Translations under genes and position numbers: made by a program
Source: a virus
Strand: one strand, 5' to 3'
Length of the DNA: 51,538 bases
Virus record (IMG/VR): IMGVR_UViG_3300028388_002818
Location: 1-51,538 of that record
Shown here: positions 40,083-47,501 of the stretch, piece by piece
Numbering within the stretch: the stretch's first letter is position 1
How the letters are laid out: every line of letters begins with the position of its first letter
Notes under the pieces: generated by a model
The model's database searches: none
What the model was told of the DNA's origin: nothing
Seen by the model: only the letters and a program-made list of their open reading frames with translations

Positions 40083-41048
40083 ATGGCGATTAAAGACCTT
40101 ATCACACCGCAGTTTATTAAGGACACATACGCTTTAGGTGTGAACCTTACGTTAGACGACGGGTCCGAATTCCCTGACGTTCTTTTTGAGCAAGCCATTG
40201 ACGCGGCAATAGCTACCGTTGAGGCTGAGCTTGGTATCGTGATTGACCCGTTCTTCGTCAAGGGCGAGCGTCACGACGCTATTGTCGAGCATAAAGATGC
40301 GTTTTACCCATTTGTGCTTGACCATAAACCTGTGCAGAGCGTGAGTGCAATCAACATCACGCTTGGCAATTACCCTAGCGTTACTATGCCTGCGGAGTGG
40401 GCTTGTATAAGCTCGCCGCAAGTAGGACAGGTTAATCTTGTACCTACTTCGGAAACGCTAGGGTCTTTCTTCTTTCGTAGTGGCTTACCGATGCTATTCG
40501 GTGACGTGTTTAGCCCTTACCGTTATGTGCCTGCGTATTTCTCTTTAGATTACAAGGCGGGGTTCTTCTTTGAAGACGGGGTAGCTACCCTCCCGCAAGG
40601 CGAGAAAGAAATAGAAATCGAATTCACAGCGCCAACAGGCGGGAACCGAGTCTATTTCGAAATCACTGTAGATGACGCTCAAGGCGCGGGTGATGTGAAG
40701 GTGCGTCAATCGGGTACAGATACATTTCTCATTTCGGCTAAGACTGCACCAAGCACGGGTGACGCCACAATCTCTTGGGTTGCCCACACGGTTGACCCGC
40801 TTTTGATTAAAGCCATTGGCTTAATTGCAGGCGTCGCGCCGCTTGATATTGCGGGTGACCTTATTGCAGGCGCGGGTATTGCCAACTTCTCAGTGGGCGT
40901 TGACGGCTTATCTCAGAGTATTGGGACTACCGCATCAGCCACCTCAGCGGGTTACGGCGCGAGGATTATCTCATTTCAAACCCAACTCAAGCAGGTCATG
41001 TCAGCGCTTCGTGCTAAGTACAAATACATGAACACGTTTAGCGTTTAA
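40083..41048 (+). CDS. Head-tail connector-type protein (321 aa), probable
   Basis: The N-terminal part (FEQAIDAAIATVEAELGIVIDP) resembles the helical start of HK97 gp6-like head-tail connectors, and its position directly after the capsid genes agrees. Between the helical ends lies a beta-rich insert (about residues 170-240: EIEIEFTAPTGGNRVYFEITVDDAQ) that looks like a carbohydrate- or protein-binding jelly-roll. The C-terminal helix is LKQVMSALRAKYKYM. GGAGG is 8 bases upstream of the ATG at 40083, which decides the start. Confidence 0.6.
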   Translation: MAIKDLITPQFIKDTYALGVNLTLDDGSEFPDVLFEQAIDAAIATVEAELGIVIDPFFVKGERHDAIVEHKDAFYPFVLDHKPVQSVSAINITLGNYPSVTMPAEWACISSPQVGQVNLVPTSETLGSFFFRSGLPMLFGDVFSPYRYVPAYFSLDYKAGFFFEDGVATLPQGEKEIEIEFTAPTGGNRVYFEITVDDAQGAGDVKVRQSGTDTFLISAKTAPSTGDATISWVAHTVDPLLIKAIGLIAGVAPLDIAGDLIAGAGIANFSVGVDGLSQSIGTTASATSAGYGARIISFQTQLKQVMSALRAKYKYMNTFSV

Positions 41049-41059
41049 GGGACACCGCC

Positions 41060-41860
41060 ATGACTCAGTTTACTTCACCGCTCGTTTCAGAGACACTAAC
41101 CCGCGCCGACTTTGATGAAGCCACATTTCGCAGGGTCCTTCAACAGAAGGGCTTAGATTTACAGTGGACCCAAGCCGCCGAGTGTCCTTGTCAGCCAAGA
41201 ACAGACGAAATAGGTTTAGACCTAAGCGCCATCACAGACGTTGCCGACTCAGGCGTGGGACCGTCTATTTCTTGCCCCGTCTGCAAGGGCAGTGGCATGA
41301 TTTACCACTCGCCTCAGACGGTGAAAGCCATTGTGACAGGCGCGGAAGACGAATACATTTTTGCTAGGTTCGGTGGGTATAAAGACGGCGTGGTTAACAT
41401 CACCGTCAACCCTGAGCATCTACCTTGTTTCGGGGACCGTTTCGTATTTACGCAGAGTGTTATGCTCTACCGTGAGAGCCTAGACGTGGGTCAAGGTGCA
41501 GAGCTTGCACTGCGCTTTCCTATTGCCACACGCACACTTACCTTACAAGGTGGGACAGATAACTTCGAGGTTATCTATGCACACGCAACGGACCCCGCAA
41601 CAGGGCTTGCGCTTGAGGGTGGTGAGTTGACACAGGGTGTAGACTTCAATGTTGTTGACGGTAAGATTTCGTGGGTCAACAAGCCTGATGCGGCGGCGCG
41701 TGTGAGCTTCACTTATTTTATTCACCCTAGCTACGTTGTTATTTCTTATCCGAATTCAATTCGAGATACGAAGGTAATTACACGCAGACCCGCCGATACA
41801 TTTGTGCCTCTACCAATTAAGGTGCAAGCTAAACTAGAATTCCTAGAGGCGGGAGAATAA
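41060..41860 (+). CDS. Neck/head-closure-type protein with CxxC pairs (266 aa)
   Basis: Probably a neck or head-completion protein by position between connector and tail genes. The N-terminal third contains CPCQP and SCPVCKGSGM (about residues 42-80), two cysteine pairs that could bind zinc. The rest is beta-rich (FARFGGYKDGVVNITVNPEH, then LYRESLDVG and VSFTYFIHPSYVVI), as expected for a virion component. Found 11 bases after the connector gene and 3 bases before the next. I cannot name the exact family. Confidence 0.6.
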   Translation: MTQFTSPLVSETLTRADFDEATFRRVLQQKGLDLQWTQAAECPCQPRTDEIGLDLSAITDVADSGVGPSISCPVCKGSGMIYHSPQTVKAIVTGAEDEYIFARFGGYKDGVVNITVNPEHLPCFGDRFVFTQSVMLYRESLDVGQGAELALRFPIATRTLTLQGGTDNFEVIYAHATDPATGLALEGGELTQGVDFNVVDGKISWVNKPDAAARVSFTYFIHPSYVVISYPNSIRDTKVITRRPADTFVPLPIKVQAKLEFLEAGE

Positions 41861-41863
41861 CCC

Positions 41864-42538
41864 ATGTTCGATTTACACATCACGCACATTATCAATAACG
41901 GCATACGCTATTATTCAAGGGACCGCTCTCTCTTTGACCCGCTTTTCCCTCACACGGGCGAGTCGTTCAAAGCGCGTATGTTTGCGTGGCTTCAAGAGAA
42001 CAAGGTGAATTACGATGTGGCTTTCAGTGGTAGAACCGCCAAGAAACTACCTCTAATCACGGTTGAGCTTACTGAGGCGCTGTATGACGCTCAAGGGCTT
42101 GGCAACGCCTCTTTTGATAGGGTTAGCGAAGACGGGTCATACCGTACTCGATACGCACACGAGTTTACCTCACAAGAGTGCCGCGTTAACATTTACGCTG
42201 ACGAGCTTGAGGTCATGCGTATGTTGCACGTTATTGTCAAAGCCTCGATGCTTTTGTTTCAGCCATCGCTCATTAACGCGGGGTATCAAAACATTATGTA
42301 TTTAGGCACTTCCGCGCTAACGCCTGAGCTTGACCTTCAAGGTGAAGGTGACGTAGGTGTTTACGGCAGACAATGCACTTATGCCGCCTTGAAGTTAATG
42401 GAGATTCCTGTTTTTGTGGAAGACCTTAACAACATCGGCGTAGCGCCTGAGCTGTTCACAATTCAACTCCAACAGGCTATTTATGCCGCCGACGATTTGC
42501 CTAGTGGCGTTGCAGGCGGTGTTAATGTAGAGTCTTAA
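41864..42538 (+). CDS. Tail-completion/neck-type protein (224 aa)
   Basis: Unrecognised by sequence. It precedes the sheath gene by 31 bases, where T4-like and other myoviruses encode tail terminator or neck proteins. The protein begins with a helix and a Tyr-rich turn (INNGIRYYSRDRSLFDPLF). It contains KLPLITVELTEALYDAQG and CRVNIYADELEVMRMLHVIVK, strand-helix patterns of tail-terminator folds, and ends with VEDLNNIGVAPELFTIQ. The function is inferred from position. Confidence 0.6.
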   Translation: MFDLHITHIINNGIRYYSRDRSLFDPLFPHTGESFKARMFAWLQENKVNYDVAFSGRTAKKLPLITVELTEALYDAQGLGNASFDRVSEDGSYRTRYAHEFTSQECRVNIYADELEVMRMLHVIVKASMLLFQPSLINAGYQNIMYLGTSALTPELDLQGEGDVGVYGRQCTYAALKLMEIPVFVEDLNNIGVAPELFTIQLQQAIYAADDLPSGVAGGVNVES

Positions 42539-42569
42539 CATATCATCGTTTTCCCTCTAGGAGATTTCT

Positions 42570-44639
42570 ATGGCTTCTAACATCTTCTTCAACGGGCAGA
42601 GAACCTATCGACCTGGTGTATACCTTCGCGTCATTGACGCTATCACCGCGCCGACTTCGCTCTCCGCAGGCAATATCGCCGTTGTGGGTCATTTCCCTGT
42701 TTTAGAGCAGGGTAAGATTCACACCTTCTCTCAACCTCAGTCTATGCGTGACTATTTCTTCCCCGAAGGTATCGGCGGTGAGTCACTGCGTGATGACACC
42801 TTACGCCAATTGCAGTATGTTTCGGCTATTGCTTGGGACAACCTCATTGTCAATCTTGGGGACCAAGTTATCGACAGCATTAACGTGATTAACGTCACAG
42901 ATGTTGCCGCCGCAAGCATGACCCAAGACGGGCTTAAAATTGAGTCTAAGTTCTACGGACCCATTGGTAATCAGCTCAAGGTGGCTCTCGACCTCGACTC
43001 AGGCGCAGGTCTTAGCAAGCTCACCGTTAAGCGCGGCGAGACTGTGCTTGAGGAGTTTGAGGACATTGGTGATGATGACCCAACTCAGATTCGCTTCGAC
43101 AACAACGGCACGGGTGATTTCTCAGCTTGCACCGTTGAGGTGACCGCTTCTGCTCTTACCGACGAAGACGGTGACGGTGTTGTCGGCTCTGACGGTGACT
43201 ACCGCACAGGCGGCGAGCTTCGTGTTCGTGGCAAGGTGCTTGTAGACAACGCTGACGTTCTTGCGGGTGGTGACCTCTTTATCGCGCCTAGCGTGAGCTT
43301 CGGTGGTGGCGTTATTACCGCTAAGAACTTGTCGGCTCTCACAACGAGCCACACCCTCACCGTGACGGGTACAGCGTCAAACGGCACTGCACTCACTGAG
43401 GACCTTGACTTCACTTCGGGTGACGCGGCAAACACTACCCTCACGACTACCAACAGCTTCTACACGATTTCTAAGATTGAGATTGATAGTGGCTCAGGCT
43501 TCACGGGTGACCTTGAGCTTGGGTTCCCCATCTTCGCTCGCAGTCTTAACGAGATTACGAGCATGGGTGAGATTGTTTCTGAGCTTGCCGCGCTTGACTC
43601 ACGTTTCAGCGCGAGCGACGCACCTGCAATTCCTGTTTCGGGTATGGAGCTTGACCGTTTAGCTGAGGCTTCTTGCTTGGGCGTGGCGCTTGAGCTTGAC
43701 ACCCGCGCTTACCGTATTTGGGAGCGAGCGTTGAACGCCTCTCAGTTCTTGAAGACGACTTTGGTAAGCAACGTGCCACCCTCAGGCGATTTCGACGAGT
43801 ATCTTCGTGGTGGCGCTGTTGTTGATGACGCGGATAGCACCGATTGGGAGAACGCCCTTGCCGATATTCTCTACGAGAACATCAACATTGTGGTCCCCTT
43901 CTCTAGCGATATTGCTATTCACCGTCTTGTGAAGCAACACTGCACCGATGCGGCTACCAAGTCGGGCTTAGAGCGTAACGCGTGGGTGGGTACACCCGCA
44001 GGCACGAGCTTGCAGAACGCCCACCTACAGTTCGTGAAAGAGCTTAACGATAAGAATATGGCGGTTGTGGCTCAGGGCTTGCGCCTCAAGGCACCTAGTG
44101 GTGGCACAATTGTGTTTGAGGACCCCTATTGGCTCGCTCTCGCTATGGCGGTGCTTCAAGGCGCTACGCCTATTTCTGAGCCTCTTACGAGGAAGCGCCT
44201 CAGCAATAACGTGAATCAACTCTTAGGTGGTATTGCAGACCCTGACGCTTCTGCAAACGACGCTATTCGCAAGGGTATTGTGATTGTCAACGGTCGCAAC
44301 CGCCCCTTCCGTGTTGAGCGTAGTATCACCACTTACTTGAAGGACCCAAGCCACCCCGTCTTCACTGAGGTGTCTGCAAATGAGGGCATCAACGTGTCTT
44401 CTCGTGACGTTCGCGCTTACCTTGAGTCTGTGATTGGCTCAAAGGCTACCGCTGACCGTCTTGCTGAGGTTCAGAGCCTTGTTGTTGACCGCTTAGGTGT
44501 GCAACGCGACCGCTCTATCATTTCGGGCTTCCGTGACGTTTCCGTTGAGTTGGTAGGCGATACTATCAGCGTGAGTTATTACGTCGCCGCACAAGAGCCT
44601 CTTAACTTTATTCTCGTTAACGCCTACCTCTCACGCTAA
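42570..44639 (+). CDS. Tail sheath protein (689 aa)
   Basis: Contractile sheath, which makes this phage a myovirus. The start (GQRTYRPGVYLRVID) and the C-terminal domain (VNQLLGGIADPDASANDAIRK, then GIVIVNGRNRPFRVERSITT and VSYYVAAQEPLNFILV) fit phage sheath proteins. Between them, residues about 100-310 form an inserted beta-rich region, with a DEDGDGVVGSDGD acidic loop that could bind calcium and a T-rich Ig-like stretch (HTLTVTGTASNGTALTED). TAGGAGA lies upstream. The tail tube gene follows after 12 bases. Confidence 0.92.
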   Translation: MASNIFFNGQRTYRPGVYLRVIDAITAPTSLSAGNIAVVGHFPVLEQGKIHTFSQPQSMRDYFFPEGIGGESLRDDTLRQLQYVSAIAWDNLIVNLGDQVIDSINVINVTDVAAASMTQDGLKIESKFYGPIGNQLKVALDLDSGAGLSKLTVKRGETVLEEFEDIGDDDPTQIRFDNNGTGDFSACTVEVTASALTDEDGDGVVGSDGDYRTGGELRVRGKVLVDNADVLAGGDLFIAPSVSFGGGVITAKNLSALTTSHTLTVTGTASNGTALTEDLDFTSGDAANTTLTTTNSFYTISKIEIDSGSGFTGDLELGFPIFARSLNEITSMGEIVSELAALDSRFSASDAPAIPVSGMELDRLAEASCLGVALELDTRAYRIWERALNASQFLKTTLVSNVPPSGDFDEYLRGGAVVDDADSTDWENALADILYENINIVVPFSSDIAIHRLVKQHCTDAATKSGLERNAWVGTPAGTSLQNAHLQFVKELNDKNMAVVAQGLRLKAPSGGTIVFEDPYWLALAMAVLQGATPISEPLTRKRLSNNVNQLLGGIADPDASANDAIRKGIVIVNGRNRPFRVERSITTYLKDPSHPVFTEVSANEGINVSSRDVRAYLESVIGSKATADRLAEVQSLVVDRLGVQRDRSIISGFRDVSVELVGDTISVSYYVAAQEPLNFILVNAYLSR

Positions 44640-44651
44640 GGATAGATAATC

Positions 44652-45176
44652 ATGGCTGACCAAATCAGAAGCATTAACGGCGCAAATGCGCTTATCGTTG
44701 TTCGCACTGCGGCGGGTGAGAAGGTTGTGGGCTACGCTACAGGCGTGTCTGTGACTGAGAACATCTTGGTGAACCGCATTGACGTTCTTGGGCAAATCGA
44801 CTCGAAGGATATTGAGCCTATCGGTCGCACCGTTCAAGGCACAATCGGGCTTATGCGTATGACCCCTATGACTACGGCTGAGGGCGGTGGCGCGGGGTAT
44901 CAGGGTGTCTTGCCTCAGCACCAAGATAGTGACGGAGCTATCACTCGCACTCAGGGTGTGATGAACTTCTTTAATGACGGGTTCGACCTTATCATCAAAG
45001 ACAGCGCCGCTTTCTCACCTGACGACCAAGCGCGTGTTCGTTACACTATTAAGGGTTGCCGCCCCACGACCCACAGCTTCGCGCTTTCTCGTGGCTCTCT
45101 TATGGGTGTGAACATCACCTTTGAGGCGTTGCAACTTGCCGAGAGTGACCTTAACACTCTCACAACTGCTCAGTAA
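44652..45176 (+). CDS. Tail tube protein (174 aa)
   Basis: Inner tube that the sheath surrounds. Right size and position (directly after the sheath), and a beta-rich sequence with VVGYATGVSVTENILVNRID, then GTIGLMRMTPM and ARVRYTIKGCRPTTHSFAL, which fit tube folds. The gene ends a transcription unit: a gap of 90 bases with a new promoter follows. Confidence 0.85.
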   Translation: MADQIRSINGANALIVVRTAAGEKVVGYATGVSVTENILVNRIDVLGQIDSKDIEPIGRTVQGTIGLMRMTPMTTAEGGGAGYQGVLPQHQDSDGAITRTQGVMNFFNDGFDLIIKDSAAFSPDDQARVRYTIKGCRPTTHSFALSRGSLMGVNITFEALQLAESDLNTLTTAQ

Positions 45177-45198
45177 GGCAATTTAGTCTTTACGACAC

Positions 45199-45227
45199 TT
45201 GACTTAGAGGGAATATAGTTCTACGAT
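45199..45227 (+). promoter_or_regulatory. Sigma70-like promoter for the 45267-49663 genes
   Basis: TTGACT (45199-45204), a 17 bp spacer and TACGAT (45222-45227), with a transcript start near 45234. A good AAAGGAG ribosome site precedes the next ATG. No clear terminator precedes it. Confidence 0.65.
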
Positions 45228-45266
45228 GTAAGGCATAACTCTCACCGCTCATAAAGGAGCCACGTT

Positions 45267-45725
45267 ATGTCTTACATTGATAAACTTATCACCGCTCGCT
45301 CAGAGATGAACTCCCTACTGCTCGCTGAGCAAAACTCTGAGGCACTGTTGCTCAAGGGTGGCGAGCAAGCGTTCATTGGCGCGTGTATGATGGGCGACAA
45401 GGTTGTTGCCACTTACGACAGCCAAGTCATTAACGTCATGGGTATCGACCCTGAGAAACAGCGCGAGCTTGATGGTGTTGCCTTCTTGTTACAGGCTTAC
45501 CTCAGCCTCGACAACGCCGCCCTCGCCGTGATGAATCAGCTTGAGAAATCGGGCGAGGCTAAGGTCAACGACGATAATGAGCCTGTGGCTCTTACGAAAG
45601 AGCGTATGGAGTTAACCTCAGCGCTAGGCACCCGTTTCGCAGAGCTTTTGAAGGACTGCATGGAAGCCGACTTAGACCTCTCTGCTTGCATTTCAATGTG
45701 GCTACAGGAGAAGGCTGAGAAATGA
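45267..45725 (+). CDS. Hypothetical helical protein (152 aa), tail-chaperone position
   Basis: Unrecognised. Mostly helical (ARSEMNSLLLAEQNSEALLLKGG; VAFLLQAYLSLDNAALAVMNQLEK; RMELTSALGTRFAELLKDCM). In phages a tail-assembly chaperone often sits after the tube gene, but here no slippery site or frameshifted extension follows: the amidase gene begins at the stop (AAATGAG). It has its own promoter and overlaps the amidase by 4 bases, so a regulatory or lysis role is also possible. Confidence 0.65.
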   Translation: MSYIDKLITARSEMNSLLLAEQNSEALLLKGGEQAFIGACMMGDKVVATYDSQVINVMGIDPEKQRELDGVAFLLQAYLSLDNAALAVMNQLEKSGEAKVNDDNEPVALTKERMELTSALGTRFAELLKDCMEADLDLSACISMWLQEKAEK

Positions 45726-46642
45726 GCATTAACTTCAAGCGCAAGCCATCTATCGAGCAAGCGGCTGAATACAATTCTAAAAGCACCTACGTCTTGCCCT
45801 CGTATGTGACCAACCGCTTCCCTAAGCTGTTGTTAGACCGTGGGTCGCTTGAGTTCGCTTGGGGTGTGCATGACCTGCAATTCTATAATCTTCAATTTCG
45901 AGGTCCCGACGCTGACGGTATGCTTGGCTACAAGACCTATACCGCTTTGTTACAGCTTTGTAAGCGCGTTAACAGCGAGTACGTCATTTCGCAGGGGCAA
46001 CGTATTCAGTTGCCTAAGCGCAGTGAATATCACCTATTCTCGTTTGACGAGCCTCAAGGTAAAGACCTGCACCGCTTCGGTAACTTCTCGACCCGTAGAG
46101 AGGTTCCTACAGCGCTTTGTCTGCATTGGGGTGGCTTGAACGCCGAACACTGTTTCAACGTATTTGCGAGCGAGCAACGCAAGGTCAGTTCACATTTCTT
46201 AATCGGCAAGCTCTCAGCGAATAAGGTTGTAGTCTATCAGACAATCGACCTTAGCCACGCGGCTTGGCACGGTGGTCACGTTAATCAATGGACTATCGGT
46301 ATTGATATTTGCCAATCGCCAAGCCCTAAGTGGAAAGACCACTATATGGTCGAGAAGCGGGGTATGTACGACGTTGCCAAGATTGATAACCCCACAGACC
46401 GAGGACCCAAGAAGGTTCTTAACTTAGACCCTGTGCTTGCCGAAGGCGCGAGGCTCTTCGTTGAAGACCTTATGGAAGCTCTTGATATGCCTGTGATTAT
46501 CCCGCAGGAACATAGGGTCTACGAAGAAGAAGAGCTGAGGCAATTCACCGCCTTTGGGCATCACCACTGCAATCACCGCAAATACGATATAGCGTGTTGG
46601 TGGGACAACATCTTCCCCGCTCACACCTTTGGCGAGGTCTAA
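45722..46642 (+). CDS. Endolysin: N-acetylmuramoyl-L-alanine amidase with binding domain (306 aa)
   Basis: Cleaves the bond between muramic acid and the peptide in the cell wall. The N-terminal 100 residues contain a peptidoglycan-binding repeat (DLQFYNLQFRGPDADGMLGY-like). The catalytic Amidase_2 domain shows LCLHWGG (zinc His near residue 135), SSHFLIGKLS, LSHAAWHGG (His near 183), WTIGIDICQS and the final zinc block GHHHCNHRKYDIACWW near residue 287. Overlaps the previous gene by ATGA. Acts in the periplasm after release by a holin; it has no signal peptide. Confidence 0.9.
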   Translation: MSINFKRKPSIEQAAEYNSKSTYVLPSYVTNRFPKLLLDRGSLEFAWGVHDLQFYNLQFRGPDADGMLGYKTYTALLQLCKRVNSEYVISQGQRIQLPKRSEYHLFSFDEPQGKDLHRFGNFSTRREVPTALCLHWGGLNAEHCFNVFASEQRKVSSHFLIGKLSANKVVVYQTIDLSHAAWHGGHVNQWTIGIDICQSPSPKWKDHYMVEKRGMYDVAKIDNPTDRGPKKVLNLDPVLAEGARLFVEDLMEALDMPVIIPQEHRVYEEEELRQFTAFGHHHCNHRKYDIACWWDNIFPAHTFGEV

Positions 46643-46644
46643 AT

Positions 46645-47013
46645 ATGAAGCCTAACGGAATCACTTGTTCGCACTACAATATGCCAGGTTATAGAAATCT
46701 CACCGCCTCAGTTCAGATTGACGGTTGTGGGTGTGCAATCATCGACATTACAGACGAGGGTAACATCGTCTATGATATTGATATGATTGAAGAACACTTC
46801 GCTGAGCATTTCGACGAAGAGGACCACACCGAACGCCTTATGCCAGGTGATACTGCGGAAGAGCGTTGGGAGGCGGCGCGTGATTGGGTGAGCTACAACG
46901 TACTTGGTGGCTTACCCTACGCTAACGCTCACCACAAAGACTCGGCACCCTGCATCATCACAAGATTGGAGGATTATGACCGAAAAGACCCGTTCAAAAA
47001 CTCCTTCAACTAA
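46645..47013 (+). CDS. Hypothetical acidic Cys/His protein (122 aa)
   Basis: Unrecognised. ITCSHYNMPGYR, then IDGCGCAIIDI, suggests a metal-bound N-terminus. The middle is very acidic with histidines (EEHFAEHFDEEDHTE), and the end is aromatic and basic. It starts 2 bases after the amidase stop without a strong ribosome site and overlaps the next gene by 38 bases in another frame. Likely a small cytosolic accessory protein. Confidence 0.7.
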   Translation: MKPNGITCSHYNMPGYRNLTASVQIDGCGCAIIDITDEGNIVYDIDMIEEHFAEHFDEEDHTERLMPGDTAEERWEAARDWVSYNVLGGLPYANAHHKDSAPCIITRLEDYDRKDPFKNSFN

Positions 47014-47233
47014 GCTCTCGCGTAAAGACCGTGAGCAACGAAGATATAAGCACTGCACAGGCTGTGGGGAAGAGTTACCTCGCAATCGCCCTAATTGGGG
47101 TTTAGTGTGGAACGATAAGGACCACGGTATGTGTAAACGCTGTTTATACGAAATCAGAAAAGCAATAGGGCTGTATAAGAAACACCCCCATTTAGAGAAG
47201 CAAGATAAACCGAGAAATTACAAAGAGTCTTGA
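46976..47233 (+). CDS. Zinc-ribbon protein (85 aa)
   Basis: The start at 46976 is decided by GGAGG 3-5 bases upstream. A basic N-terminus (KTRSKTPSTKLSRKDREQRR) is followed by a C-x2-C/C-x2-C zinc ribbon (CTGCG ... CKRC, about residues 27-58) and a basic C-terminus. This fits a small nucleic-acid-binding or recombination-endonuclease-like protein, but the His/Asn catalytic residues of endonuclease VII-type enzymes are not clearly present. Confidence 0.7.
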   Translation: MTEKTRSKTPSTKLSRKDREQRRYKHCTGCGEELPRNRPNWGLVWNDKDHGMCKRCLYEIRKAIGLYKKHPHLEKQDKPRNYKES

Positions 47234-47259
47234 TTAACCGCTATTTACAAAGTTATGAT
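47230..47259 (+). promoter_or_regulatory. Possible promoter before the tRNA-like/methyltransferase region
   Basis: TTGATT (47230-47235), an 18 bp spacer and TATGAT (47254-47259). It overlaps the stop of the zinc-ribbon gene and the ATG of the 51-codon ORF; if used, transcription begins inside that ORF. Confidence 0.35.
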
Positions 47260-47410
47260 TTGCACAGGTTGCGGTGAGAGGTTTTCGTTTCCTTTCCCTC
47301 TCGTAAAAACCGTTGCACTCCCCCGTGGTAGAAGGGGACCCAAACCTGAACTACCACACTTGGTGCCAAGCTCATTTTTGCGGTGTGGGCTTGTCACCGC
47401 CTATGCTTAG
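47255..47410 (+). CDS. Candidate small Cys-rich protein (51 aa)
   Basis: A short open frame in the 268-base gap before the methyltransferase. It starts MICTGCGERF, like the CTGCGEEL of the preceding zinc-ribbon gene, and has LRCGLV near the end. It includes a basic PRGRRGPKP stretch, and the Gly-Pro pair is coded GGA CCC as elsewhere in the genome. No clear ribosome site is present, and the last codons overlap the tRNA-like fold. The region also contains several short inverted repeats (for example GTGGTAG and CTACCAC at 47325 and 47351), so a non-coding explanation remains possible. Confidence 0.4.
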   Translation: MICTGCGERFSFPFPLVKTVALPRGRRGPKPELPHLVPSSFLRCGLVTAYA

Positions 47411-47472
47411 AGTGGTCTAACAGGTAAGACACCCCGCAAGGGCAGATGTGAGTTCAAATCTCACCTCTAGGC
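47406..47472 (+). tRNA. tRNA-like fold lacking a normal anticodon arm
   Basis: Acceptor arms CTTAG-AG (47406-47412) and CTCTAGG (47465-47471) pair over 7 bp with one G-T. The D arm is GTCT-AACAGGTA-AGAC (47415-47430), with the G-G of the loop. The T arm is GTGAG-TTCAAAT-CTCAC (47448-47464) with a normal T loop. Between D and T arms only 17 bases remain (47431-47447) instead of about 22-23, and they form CCC-GCAA-GGG-like pairing with no 7-base anticodon loop. No CCA is encoded. Either a decayed tRNA missing about 6 bases or a purpose-made tRNA mimic. Confidence 0.5.
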
Positions 47473-47501
47473 TTTCTTTTCCCTCTGCTAAGGATTCACA
47501 A

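Noticed and set aside
45660-45740. Programmed frameshift joining the 45267 gene to the next frame, as in tail chaperones
   Set aside because: No slippery heptamer is visible, and the downstream frame is a complete amidase with its own ATG overlapping the stop.
47406-47472. Calling a normal functional tRNA gene
   Set aside because: No placement gives a 5 bp anticodon stem with a 7-base loop; only a tRNA-like fold can be supported.
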